Source: Himantopus leucocephalus (lineage: Eukaryota > Chordata > Aves > Charadriiformes > Recurvirostridae). Taken from it: a stretch of DNA of 64,000 nt. A program made the position numbers and the translations under genes. The notes beneath the pieces were generated by a model. It searched no databases, had not been told where the DNA came from, and saw only the letters and a program-made list of their open reading frames with translations. The stretch covers positions 6,316,886 to 6,380,885 of the forward strand of contig RSEF01000019.1 in assembly GCA_003993805.1 (NCBI GenBank), given 5' to 3'. Positions 12,113-24,311 of the stretch are shown here, piece after piece (position 1 is the first letter of the stretch; each line of letters starts with the position of its first letter).

Positions 12113-15100
12113 CTACGCCAGGAGGCGTATGACGCCGTTGTCTGAGCCCAGCAGGAGATGACATTTTGTGGGCAGCACTGCCAGGCTGGTCAGCGTACCC
12201 CGAAAATTCTCCGAGCTCAGCTTGGTCGTGCTGGTGGGCAGGGCTGAGGACTCCAGCATGGAGTAGACGCCAATCTTGTTAGCCACAGTGCCAGTGACCA
12301 CTTCATTGCCGTAGAGGTCAAATGCGTGGATGGGTTCAGATGCAGATTTGTAGTGGTGCAAAGGTTTCTGCTCCAGTTCCTTCCAGACAGTCAGGGAATG
12401 ATCCGAAGAGGAGCTGATTAGCACGTTGCCCTCTGCAGCCTGCAGGAGAGGAAAGGCCAGTGAAACAACACTGCTGCAGTAAAAATTCCCAATCTCATCC
12501 TGCAAATGAGATTAGCAGGTAGCCGCCAGTAATCCTACAGTCCCAGTGCAATCCCCTGGGACAGTCCCAGCCATTTCCAAGCAACTGATGGTACTGAGGA
12601 GTATTAACAAGGCATCCAGGTAGACACTGGAAGCTACAGGGCTCTCTGGTAGTTGGCCGCCTCCTCCAGTTCTATCCTCCAAGAGATGGGCTGTGTCTCT
12701 TCTCAGCCACGTTCTGATACTCTGCACAACTAATTTATCATCTGTTACTACTGCAGTGGGTAAAGAGATTATCATGTGGTCTCGCTCTCCAACAAACCAC
12801 CTGCCAAATTATTTTCCTTCTCAGAAAAAGGAATTGTGAGGCTCTTGCAGTAGAAAACACTCCTCAGGGTAGGAGAAGCCTGGAGCTGCTTATTAGCAGA
12901 GCTAGTGAGAGGGTAAACAACTCAGACTGCTGAACTTTGTTTAACCTGCATTTGGGTCGAGGACATTGGAGTCCCAACGCTGCTCCCTGAGGGTGGGTAA
13001 ATATGGACAGGAGTTACTCATTAGAGTGACCCTTTCCCAGGGGGGCTAAAAGCCCTGTGGAGAAAGCAACACACTTGTTTCTTCACGGGCGATGTGTCTC
13101 CTCCCCACCCCTCCTGCAGACCTGCTCGGCAGGGACTGACACCCGGGAGGGCTGATCTCCATTCAGCACAGGTTGGACCAAGAACAGCCACCCACAGCAC
13201 TAACCACGGGGCAGAAGAGCTTGAACGTCCTCTTAGGGACACAGCAAGGGATGGAGGAACGCCCAAAGGATGGAGCAGACAAGCCCTGCCAAGCAGCACG
13301 TGCCAGAAGGATGCTTCATGCAACTTCAGTGGATTGATGAGTCCCGCAAAGCCTCAACCCTGATCCCAGCTGGACTTCTCACCTTGATCTGCAGGATGTC
13401 TCCCTCATGGGCAGGCCACCCCCGCATGATGAGTCCTGTCCTGGTGTCCAGCAGCACAATGAAACCAGAGGAGAAGCCAGCCATAACGCTGCGCCCGTTA
13501 GGGCTGACAGCCAAGCAGCGGATGAGCCCAGCGCTCACCCCACTGGCCAGGCGGAACTCGTGCTGCAAGAGAGAGAGTCCAGCTACTGGGGGACAAAGAT
13601 CAGGAAATCTGGCATTTAGGGGACAAAAGAACTTGGGGTCCAGCTGGCTTTTGTGGAGCCATCGCAGCTAGCTTTAGACCAGCCACGGGACCATCATTAA
13701 GCACGCAGATGGAGGAGGGTGGCTCGCAGAGCGCCAGACTCCCTACCTGTAGTCCTGGCTTCCTGTGATCGATGAAACGCAGCACGGAGTCTGCGCTGGC
13801 CACAGAGATGCTGTGATAGGGAGGCGGCATGGTGGTCACAGCTGTGATGGGGACTTTGCTGTCTAATTCGTCAAAAGTCCGGAGAAGTCTGCCTGTGAAA
13901 ACATGACAGAGAAGTTACAGCAGTAGATGCACAGAGAAGGTACGCAGCAAATCTCCAGTTCTGCACTGTTTCTTAACAGGAGCCACCAAAACTCAGTATG
14001 GCCCCTCTTGTCTTTAAGGACTGGACCAGTTCACTCCAGCCAGCCTTTCCCTTCTTACCTGTGAACTGGTCCCAGATGTGTACGGTCCCATCACAGCTCA
14101 CCACGTGCTGCGATGCCTCCAGCTGGCTCACGTAGAAAACTGACTTCTTGTGCTCGGCGTACGTGAAGCGCGGTGGCACCTCGCTGGTGCCATCCCCATA
14201 GTTGTACAAGGGCCAAAGGCGGACAGTTTTGTCCTTGCTGCCACTAAGAAAGAAGTCCTCGCTGCCGAGTGGTGCCACGCACTTGATGGCCCCTGAATGC
14301 CCTGAGAAACTCTGCAGCTTGATCTGGTGGAAGTGGAAGCGGGGGTCATGTTGGCTCACCCCAATCTCATACTGCCAGTAGGCCAGCCAGTTCCCACACA
14401 GCATGTGGGTGCTGCGAGGAAGGTCATGCTTCAGGGCATTCTCCTCGCTGGATAAGCTGGGAGTAAAGCCATCAGTGCCAGCGCTGAGGCGAAGCAAGCC
14501 AAGACCCTCGCGCTGTGTGTCCACAGGGACCTGGATGCGGTTCCCTACCAGCACGCTCCCAAAAGTACCAGAGTGACTGTCCTCGTGGTGGCTAGAGAAG
14601 GGTTCAGTCCCTCGCATATCTTGGTCTGAGCCCACCGCGCTCGCTGTTTGTTCCAGGCTAACCACCTGCAGGCTCTTGGGGTTCACGTTCTCCAGGTAGA
14701 GGCCAGCCAGCTTCTCAACCAGCGAGTGGTTGGGCACAACCGTCCGGATAACATCACCTGAAGGGAGAGAACGTGGCTTCAAGGGAAGGGATTTCGCTAT
14801 CATCATCCCCCACCATCAACAGAACAATGGTCAGCGCAGGGCTGTGAACACAATGTCCCCCGCGAGCCAGCCACACGCTGGTCCCAGCCAAAGCAGAAGA
14901 CTGGTGGGCTCCCAACCCAGCAAGCAGACCAAGCCACAGCGCAGATGAGTTTCCCCCAGCAGCCCTAGGCCCTCTGCCTTCTCCTGAGTTCAGGTCCAGC
15001 AGGCGTGCACGGAGCATGGAGCTCTCTCATAAATCCCAGGAGATGGTGGCCAAGCCGTACCTAGCAAGCAAGAGAAGGGGATGTAGGTGATGTAGGCCAT

Positions 15101-18100
15101 CTCAGGGTTAAACACCTTCTGTAACTCCATCAGCACGGCCAGATCCAGGGCCAGCAGCTTCCCATCCGAGAGGGGCACCTCCATCACCGGCACCTCGCAG
15201 CTGCTCACTGACTCCGCTGTCAACCCCTGGGCAAGAGAAAATAGGAGGATACCCAAGATCAGATGTTCTCACCACATAATTAATTACACAAACACGGCCT
15301 GGGCTGGACGCTGCTGACACTGGTACTGGTGGATGCAGGTATGTCCACCGCATTCCTGCGGCTGGGTACTGGGGGATGGCAGGAGGACCTCTCCCATGTC
15401 ACTGACCTGGTCTTGCAGCTCCTGCAGCAGTGAGAACGCCCCAAAGAAGTTTCTCACTGTGTCACTCAAATGCTGCTGCACCATCTCCTGCCCAATCCGC
15501 AGGCAGATCAAGGCAATTAGGCTGATTGTCTTAACGCACAGGACAACACGGGCCTGGGCACCACTGGGGAAACTGAAGAGGACATCCATTACCAGTTTGC
15601 CCTGCACATATCACTTTTTCCCCTCCCCTGATTCATGCTTCCTGCCTCATCAGTGTTTATCAGAAGGTCTTGAGCAGCACAACCTCTACATGCATGCCGT
15701 GTACCAGCACAAGGAGGTGCACATGAGGGCAGGAGCAGCCCCACAACCCCAGGAGCGTTAAGGCTCTCACAGAACCATTTCCAAATCCCCGATTTCGAGT
15801 TGTGCCGATCCTGGCTGAAGGCACGGCAAACTGCAGCACTTACCCGACGGCCGGCGAAGTGAGGAAGCCCAGCACTGGGAGCAGCACCTCCTGGCTGATT
15901 TTGGGGAGAATGTCCATGAGCGTGGTGTCCGAGAGACATACCACGATCTTCTGAGTCAGCGTCACGGCAGCCAGGAGCCCTGCCTCCTTCCGACTGTTCA
16001 GCCGGCCACCACCAGACCCACCGCTGGGCGCAACCTGCAAAAAGGAGTCCTCCAGTGCCAGGGCCACCATCTTCCCAGCAGGACACATCAAGGGTGATCC
16101 CAGGATCACTCGAGCTCAGCCAGTAGTGCTGGTCACAACCCCTAGGAGAGGAACCTGAGCACTGAGTCTCAACGGCAACTCATGTCTTGCACTCAAGGGA
16201 TGAGCCTGAAAACTGACAAACAGATGTCAGCGCAAGACATGAGCCTGGAGAGAATGGGGCAGGACACCCACCAGCTCGCACACATCCTCTGGAGGGCATC
16301 TCCCTGCAGGATGCTCCCACAGCTGAGAAACTCAGAGGGAAGAGAGACAACCCCAGACTGGCCCAGACCATCACCAGCCTGGACACTGCAGAGCATCGTT
16401 TGCCAGCACAGGAAGAGGGGAAACCTATTACATACACGCGACTTAAAGCAAGAATCAGCGTCTTCATCCCATGCCATGATGAGCCTGGATGCACGGACTG
16501 CAGAGGAACAGTCCTTGCATGAAATATCCAAGCACAACTTATGGGCAAACCTGCTGCTGACTTCTAGAAATCCAGCTGCTCCTAACTTCGTGAGGCAGAA
16601 GAGCACATCCTTTTTTTGCTGACAACGTACCAGTGCTGGTTACAGCAATGCCAAAGAGTTAACAACATCAACAGCAACACTAAAAGATTTCTTTCTAGAT
16701 CGTCCCGTTTCCTAACTCCTAGACAAATCAAACACCCAAGACAAGAGAGCCAATAGCAAAAACCACAAACAATTCCCAGTTTCCTCTATATTTCTTGTAC
16801 ACCTGCCATCTTCCAGCTCATCACAGAGGCTCTTCCTCTCACAAAATATCCACTCTGCCAAACCCTGCAAGAAGGATTGACTTTATCCTATTTGTGACCC
16901 GCAAGTTTCATCGCTTTCATTATCAGGTTGCCAAATGCTGTTCACGGGGGTATTAATCCCCCCAGTGCCCCCAAGCAATAAGTTAAGTAAAGCAGAGCAG
17001 AACAGCTGGAGCTAGGATTGCAACTGGGTGGAGAATGATTTTGCTGAAAAATGGGATTTTTTCCCCTGAAAAATCTCCCCTTCAACACTGGAAAAATTGA
17101 CAATGCCTTTTTGTTTTCTTTAAATGAACAGCTGTGGCTTCTTTTTCCTCTACGTTTAAATTGTCAGAAAGCTATTGAAGTTTTCCATTTAAACAAGAAT
17201 CCATAACCAAAGTGTTTATAACCACTAAAAAGGGAGCAATATGAAAAATAAGCCTGTTTAAAACATTCAAAACCATTTTTTTTATGAAAAATTGGTTTGT
17301 TTTTCAACCAGCTGCATTACACACATTTCTTCTTGCTATTCAGCTATGAATTTCAAGCTGAAAAGTTTGTAAGTCTTGCCAGTATTTTTATACAGTTGAA
17401 AAACCTCCTTTAGCCTCTCCCCAGCTCATCCCCTATCTACCCAGACAGACCTCTAAAAACACTCGCTCCAGCAATCCCGCAGCAGCCCAAGCTGCTCCGC
17501 CTGCCCATTATCACAATCCCACCCTTGTGCCAGCTCCGTTTCGGCACGCTCGCCCAGCAAAGCAAAAGAAAACCTTTTTCTCTGGCTTTACGCGTGCCAG
17601 TAAAGGGTCTGGACAGGGAAAAGCCCCCAGGCTGAAACAGGGAAGGAGGGGCTGCGGCAGCCCCATGCAGATCCACGGTGGCCGAGGCTTGCTAAAGAGC
17701 AAAGCCCACGTACGCAGCCGCGCGCTTCGCTGGGAGCGGTCCAGAGCTGACAGCTGGGGGTGAAAGTGCCTCTTCTGGCTGCATCAGCACAGCCCTTCTC
17801 GGCCAACACAGCAAGAGCTGCTCAGCCCACACTGGCCCAGATGGAACTCAACCCGGCACAGATTTTTATGCAGGAGGCTCCTGGTGAGGCTGGACTATTT
17901 TCTGTGCAACCTCCTTTCATGCCTGGACACAGCTCTCGCCCCAACGCGCGCGAGAAGAGGAGAAAAGGCAATACTAACCAGGTAGCTGATGTAGGGCAGG
18001 TACTGGTAGGTGAGGACGGGCTCTCCGTAGAGGTACGCCACGTGCACAAGACAGGCCAGCACCGGCTTGGACACCTGATCTCCCAGCACTGGCCGTTTTT

Positions 18101-21100
18101 GGTAGATATTTCCGTTACTCAGGGGACTGTTCTCATCGTTGCTTGGTACAAACTGCTGCCTGGTGGGGCCTGCCCAGAGACAACATCATGAGCCGAAGCA
18201 GCAGGCTACACCCAGGCCACAAGGCACCCCAGCAGATCGTTTTGGGGCGCAGCCCCCCCCCCCCAGGGCTGGGGTCCGAGGAGCAGACATTACCCATGTA
18301 GCAGGACGTGAGCAGACGGAGCAGGTTCCTGGCGATGAAGCGGGACGTGACGGTAGGGCCCAGCTTGGCTGAGAGCCACCTCACCATCTTACAGGCTGTG
18401 TCTGCAAAACAAAACCAGTCGCAAGGACAGAGCCCGGCACGGCGCAGATTAGCTATCACCCAGCTGCTGCCCAGACCCTGCCTGCCCCGCCGGCAGCTCC
18501 CTGGGTCTCAGATCCACACGCTTCAGTGGAGACTTGGCCTTTTATACTGGTTTCATCGTTGTTCCCAGGCTAGAACCACAGACACCCCCAAATCTGGACC
18601 CACTTCTTCCCAGGCTCTCCCCTTCTCCCACTCACTGCTTCACTGGGTGTTTGCCACGCTCGGCAGAAAGGCTCACCGCTAGCAGGGTCTTACCCAGGAG
18701 TATTGTCTGCTCTTTGTCATCGGAGTGATCCGGCAGCTCCTCCCCCTCTCCATCCTCTGGCTCGCTGCTGTCATCAGCCAGGGTGACATCCACGGAGGCA
18801 CCAGCCTCCACGGCCACCGTCAGCTCTGCGTCAACTGTGGTATCATCATGCTCCTCTTCATCATGCTCCTCTTCCTCCTCCTCCGAGTCCTCACTCTGTT
18901 TCAGGTCCTGGCTGCTATCCATCGACTTCAAGCTGCTCTTGTCCTTCTGGGAATCCCCGTCCATGGGTCTGTCCTCTCCCAGGGACACCTCGCTGGCGCT
19001 GCTCTTGTCACTGAGCCGCCCAAGGCTGAGTGATTCCTGCTCCTGAGGCTGCAGGGACTCCCCAACGTAGAGGCCGCTCTGGAAGTCCTCGCTCTCGGGC
19101 AGGTAGGCTTGGTCATGGAAGCTGACACCAGAGGTGTAGTCAAGGAGGTCGAGTGCAGCAGAGCTGCGCTCCACGTCCATTTTGATCTCCTCCCCAAACA
19201 CGCACGACACTGGGCTTTCCCCTCCACTTTCATCATCTTCAGCTGTGCCGAGGAGGGATTTGCTCTCCTCCCGTGAACTCTCGATGCCAACGAGAATCTG
19301 CAGGATGTGCGGCAGCAGGTTCAGGAGGAAGGACTGCAGCCCCAGGCGCACTATCAGCTGGGCGACAAAGCAGTCTGTGTAGAGGTAGAACCTTCCGTGG
19401 CGGTAGCAGGGGGTCTCATATGCTCCAATCAGTGGCTTGAGCAAGTATTTATTGGCATTCTTTGGACCTAGGGATTTAGCTATGGGTTCAAAGAGATACC
19501 ACGCGGCGTAGACAGCAGTATTCTCCTCGGACATGAGAGACAATACGAAGGGCAGAAGAATCTCCAAGCCTTCAGGAGTGATTTCAGAAAGGATCCCCTC
19601 CAGCTGCTGCCACAGCTGGAAAACAAGTTCCCGGCCCTGACCTTCATCATCTATCTTCTTTGCCTGATAGGTGAAAATGAATTTGTGCAGGGCTGGGAAG
19701 TATGTGGGGAAGGGGACAATAGAGCTGTAGGGACTGAGGAGCTGTGTGGGACAGGGTGGGGGGAGGCCCTGGGAGATGGGTTTGTATTCAAACAACTGCA
19801 CCGCGCCCTTGCCCAGCTTGGTTTTCAGAAGCTTCTCCACCGGCACGCTCAGCTGCAGCAGGACGTGCAGCACGTGCTGGAGCGGGGCCGGGATCTCCTT
19901 GGGATGGTAGCGACACAGATTACGCACCATCAGGAACCGCTCCAACAGGGATGCGTCAGGCTTCGAAGGACGAATCCTTGGTGCAAATATAATCTCAGCT
20001 ACCAGAATGCCCAAAGCTTGCATGTCCCTCTGGAAGAGGTCTGAGAGACCCAGGGGTGGCTCTTCCCACGGCTGCTCCATTAGCTGCATCTCGCTGCTTA
20101 AGCCTTTAACTAAGAAATTGTCCAATTTCTCCAGTTCTTCCAGGGCCTGGAGCGGATTGAAGCCTTCAGGAAGCGTGATCTTCATGTCAGCCTGATCCAC
20201 AGCACCTGCCTTGCTCCGACGGAGAGGTCGGACACCCGAGGTTTTGCCTTCAGTGGCATAAGCAGGGAGGGTGGAGGGCTGTGCCGAAGGCACAGTGGCA
20301 CAGGGCTGATCAGCAGCTCTACTAGTAGCAGAAATTGACTCCAGGGCTTCCGTGCCTTGCTCTAAATCATCCTCACCAGCGATGGGTTTCTCCCCAGACC
20401 AGGTGGTTTCACTAGGAGTAGCCTCCAGGACCAGCCCATTAACCGCATCTGTCACTTGGCCTTGGATATCCTCCAAAAACACGGTCTCCCTGATGTTCTG
20501 GAGAAGAGGCCGGGCGATGGCTGGAGCTTCGGCAGGCGTGTAGGCAGGTCCCACCATGCGCCTGGGATGCGGCTGGTCAAAAAGTTGCACAACCCCGTAA
20601 GTCGTCAAATGCGTGTGGTTGTCTACTAGATGGAGACAGACATTCTTCTCCTTGACAGCATCCTTCCCCAGCAGCTTGTACCCAAAAGTGAGATCAATCC
20701 AGTGGTGGAGGTCCTGAGAAACTTCCCGGCTCTCAAGCAGCATGCGGTGGACTTCGATGAACTCCTCGTAGGAGCTACACCAAGATGGCACGTCCAGGTC
20801 GGGCATGTCTGGATGGATGGATCGGAAGATGGAGGGGTCCGTGTAAAACTCTGGGATGCACTCATCCGGGGTCCAGCTCTGCATGCGCTCCATGCTGGCT
20901 GGATACTCATTGGGTTCCCACTGGGACCTCACATGGCAGCACAGCACTGCCTTGGGTGTCCTCCGAGCCGTGTACACGTAGTAGGTGATATCCGAAAGGA
21001 CATCAGAGATGTGATGGGGGACGTGGAGCTGCTCCCCGCTTGACCCACCAGCAACAAATGCCTGCTTGGTCATCTCATAGGTGAAGTCCAGCTGCTTGTC

Positions 21101-22249
21101 TCCCTTGTTGAGTCGGAACTTGGATTTCCTTAGGTCCCTGAACTTGCCGTTTTTGGTAGTGAAGTCCACCACCCACGGAAGAACTGGGTGATAATTGGGG
21201 TCTCCCATTCTCCTCCCAGCCAAACTGTTTAGACGCATAAGGTAGTCAAAGTTGCTGACCTGCCCATGTACCCACTGTAACACCAGGTCTCGGAGGTCCT
21301 TCTGGCAGGCGGCGCACCTCGCTTCCTGCCCTCTCACGCCAGCACTGCTTTGCTTACTCGTTTGTTCCAGACCAGCCTCCAGATTCGCTTCCTCCTTAGG
21401 TTCCTCGTACTCTCTGAAATTCACGCGGAGCCGGCTGCACAGCTTCTCATCCACAGCCACATCCCGAAGGGAAAAGGCGCCGCAAGCCAGACCTGCCTGG
21501 TGACAAGCCTTCATGGCCTGCAGCACGTGGAAGAGGAGGAAGAGGATTTTGGCATGGCTGTTGGTGAGCTTGGCCGGGCTGAAAGTCACGATGTCATGCA
21601 AACAGTACTGCACGTAAGGGTAGACGATGTACAGCATGGTGGCTGACTCCAGCAGAGCTTCTGCCTGCAGCACGTTGGGGCAGGAGGGCACCCCCTTGGC
21701 AGCCGCCACGCTCTCCTTGGCGGGGGAAGCACCGGGCGCGCTCTTGCCCACCTGGAGGACGGGACAGCCGTAAGCCTTCTGCAGGGCAGCCCGCAGCGCG
21801 TCCAGGGCCGGCACAGTGGGTGGCACATCGGCATGCCGGTACGGCCGCACGTAGAGGCAGTGAGCCCGGCACCAGAGGTTTCGGTAATTCTGGGAGGCGA
21901 CGTTCTGCATGAAGCCGTGCAGGGTCTCCGGGCTGCCGTTCCGCTGGTCGGAGGCGGGGGGCTGCACCCGCAGCGGGTACCCCAGCCGGTCCTTCTGCAG
22001 CCCGTGGATCTCCACCCGAGTCCAGCCCGCCGGTAACCTCTGCACGGAGTGCTGCAGGAACGTCCTCACCTCCACGTCGCTCAGCCCCTCCGGCCGCGGG
22101 CACAGGCCGGGCAGCACCCGGCGCTCTTTGAGGCTCACCAGCCATTTCACCGGGACGAAGGCGGTAACGTGGGTCCCCTCAGCAGCGGCGGCCAGCTGCC
22201 GGCGGTCGATGTTCAGGTCTTTCTCCACGCTCTGGAGGAAGCCGTCCAT
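12113..22249 (-). CDS. WDR81: WD repeat-containing protein 81 (BEACH-WD40), complete, 10 coding exons
   Basis: Endolysosomal BEACH-WD40 protein. In mammals it works with WDR91 to restrain PI3K complexes on endosomes and helps clear ubiquitinated aggregates. Coding exons: 22249-18694, 18401-18294, 18169-17979, 16034-15844, 15572-15407, 15226-15061, 14757-14059, 13892-13747, 13562-13383, 12439-12113. All are in phase and give 1909 residues (human 1941). The BEACH domain is at roughly residues 325-600 ([15 protein letters not shown] near 351). An acidic Glu/Asp-rich stretch lies near the end of the main exon. The WD40 repeats start near residue 1600 ([20 protein letters not shown]) and end in [10 protein letters not shown]. 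The start at [11 protein letters not shown] follows a TTTCTTCCAG acceptor at 22261 and matches the human MQELLRSVERD; the open frame above it is intronic. The 1.9-kb intron 16035-17978 holds nothing I recognise. Confidence 0.97.
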
Positions 22250-22461
22250 ATTGGCTTCTGCTGGAAGAAAGACGGCCCAGAGAGGCTGTGAGCGAGCGGA
22301 GGAGTGCGGCACCGTCCCTGCCCTCCCCGCGGGAGCCCCAGCTCCCCCGCTGAGCAGGCGCCACGCAGCAAGTCTCACTTCCCCAATGCCACCCGGGGAA
22401 AAAAATGCTAATTTTAGGAGCTTGCTCAAAAGACACTGTATCTGGGAGGGGTGGGGGTTAA

Positions 22462-22970
22462 GAAGGGACCAGCCCTGGCTGGGGGGGACAAGATGGGACC
22501 TCCACAGCCAAGGAGGGGGACACGGTGGGACCTCCGCAGCCTCAGGGCCAGGGAGGGGGATGTGATGGGACCAGTGGGGGAGGCACGATGGGACCTACAC
22601 AGCCACAGGGTTGGAGAAGGGGACACGATGGGACTCCTGCAGGCCCAGGGCCGGGGGGGGGGGGACACAGACAGAATGACACCTCCACAGCCAGGGAGGG
22701 GGACATGATGGGACCTCTGCGGAACCAGGGCTGGTGCAGGGGACACGACTGGACCTCTACAGCCCCAGGACCAGGGTGGGGGACATGATGGGACATCTGC
22801 AGCCGTAGGGCTGGTGGGGTGGGGTGGGGGGGCACAATGACAACATCCGCAACTGGTGGGGGTACACGATGGGACCTCCGCATTCCTGGCCCTGAGGGAG
22901 GGGACACCACGGGACCTCTGCAACCCCAGGGCCAGGGAGGGGGAACACGATGGCATCTCGGCAGCACCCG
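22462..22970. repeat. G-rich minisatellite, ~40-bp unit, about 12 copies
   Basis: Units beginning GGGACCTCYRCAGCC and ending GGGGGACAYGAT recur about every 40 bases. Two are shortened, and others are expanded by G runs. The array lies in WDR81 intron 1 (22261-23262). Its plus strand is G-rich and could form quadruplexes; the WDR81 pre-mRNA carries the C-rich strand. The proline-rich 255-codon minus-strand frame here is a by-product of the repeat. Confidence 0.9.
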
Positions 22971-23262
22971 GGGACACCGCCACCCCCCGGAGGGGGGGGG
23001 GGTGTGACACGGGAGGATACCCATCACCCAGGGGCACGTCCCCGGCACCAAGCCAGGGGCCACGGCCCGAGAGGACCGTGCCCCAGCTCCACCGGGGCCT
23101 CGCTACCGGGGGCGGCGGGGGGGTGGGTGGGAAGAACGGGACAGAGCCGGGCTGAGCCCCGCAGGCCCGAGGACTCGTCCCGGGGGCCCCCACCCCCCAT
23201 GGTGGGGGAAGAGGGGGGTGAGGTGTCCCCTCCCCTCCCCGGGGCCCCCGGCCCCGCGTTAC

Positions 23263-23345
23263 CTGGCGGCGGCGGCGGGCTCAGCCGCGGCGGGCGGGGG
23301 CGGCGCGGGCCCCGGCCATGTTGGTCAGGTGACAGCGGTCACATG
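23263..23345 (-). other. WDR81: WDR81 non-coding first exon (upper end approximate)
   Basis: On the minus strand GCCGCCGCCAG is followed by GTAACG, a donor at 23262/23261. It pairs with the acceptor at 22261 to make a 1-kb intron. The exon lies in the CpG island. The transcription start is inferred to be near 23330-23400. Confidence 0.6.
23324..23345. promoter_or_regulatory. Two E-box elements resembling MiT/TFE (CLEAR) sites at the WDR81 start
   Basis: GTCAGGTGAC (23324-23333) differs by one base from the CLEAR consensus GTCACGTGAC. GTCACATG (23338-23345) fits an M-box. They sit at the presumed WDR81 start. The factor assignment is inference from the motif only. Confidence 0.35.
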
Positions 23346-23557
23346 CGGCCGCCGCGCCGCCATGTGCCCGGGGGGGCGCGGGGGACTCGGGACACAAACC
23401 CCGGTAACCCCCCGGCGGCGGGGCCGAGCTCCCTCCAGCGGCCGCGGGGGCGCGACGGGGGGGGCGGGGGGGGAGGGGGTTGCGCAAGGCCGGGGCGCGG
23501 TGCCTATACATGGGCAGGCGGCGGGGCATGACGCGGTGGCGCCGGCTGAGGTCACGG

Positions 23558-23631
23558 TGACGTCAAAGGCGCTCCGCGCTGTCAGCTGGAATCGGGCGAG
23601 CCGAGCTGACGAGGCAGCCGGCCTTAAAAGG
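23558..23631 (+). promoter_or_regulatory. MIR22HG: CRE plus CArG box in front of the MIR22HG first exon
   Basis: A full palindromic CRE, TGACGTCA, is at 23558-23565, and CCTTAAAAGG is at 23622-23631. The second fits the SRF consensus CC(A/T)6GG and could also act as a TATA-like element. A donor at 23676 follows 45 bases on. Together with the WDR81 first exon about 300 bases to the left, this looks like a divergent promoter, the arrangement known for human WDR81/MIR22HG. Confidence 0.55.
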
Positions 23632-23720
23632 GGTCCCCCGCGGCGGGCGGCGGCAGGTGGACCCCACCAGCGGCAGGTGAGTGCCGGGCGGGGGAGCGGG
23701 CCGGTCCGACCCCCCCCAAG

Positions 23721-23755
23721 CCCAGCCCAGCCCAGCCCAGCCCAGCCCAGCCCAG
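23721..23755. repeat. (CCCAG)7 pentanucleotide repeat
   Basis: Seven uninterrupted CCCAG units lie 45 bases after the first MIR22HG donor. The minus strand is (CTGGG)n and could fold as a quadruplex. Confidence 0.9.
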
Positions 23756-24311
23756 CCCCGGGGCCCTCCCGCCCTCCTCTCCGCCCGGCCCCCACCCCCG
23801 TTTCGCCGGGCCGTGTCCCGCAGCCACCGCCCGGGCGACGCCGGGGCTCTCCCGCCGGGCGCGGCGCTGCCCGGGCCGCCCTCCTGCGAGCGGATCCCGA
23901 GCGGCCACTTTAAGGGCGCAAAGGGGGCTCCCGCCGGGCAGCGCCGCGCGTGGGAATCACGTGGGCGGGACGTGGAGGCAGCCCATTGGCCCCCCCCCCG
24001 CCCCCTGCCCGCTGCAATCAGCTGTTACTGGGGCGAAGGGCAGGAAACGGCCTTAAAGGGGCGACGCAGCCGCCGACCCCCGGGTACCCCCCGCCCCGGC
24101 TCGGCTCGGCTCGCAGCAGCCAACTGGGCCCGGGGCGGGAGCGCGAGCACCGCGGCTGCCCGCGCTCCNCCCCCCCCCCCCCGTCCTCCGTTCCCCCGCT
24201 GCTCCCCGGGGAGGGCGCGGCCCCTTTAAAGAAGTTGTCCAGTCATCGCGCGGCGCTGCCAAGTCATCGGGGTCAGCCGAGTTCCCGCGGCCACGCCCCC
24301 CGCGCCCGCCG

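Noticed and set aside
22462..22970. Regular spaced repeats that could look like a CRISPR array
   Set aside because: The units are contiguous and degenerate with no unique spacers, and this is a vertebrate intron.
22426..23193. 255-codon proline-rich minus-strand ORF
   Set aside because: It is the translation of the 40-bp minisatellite and CpG-island DNA inside WDR81 intron 1.
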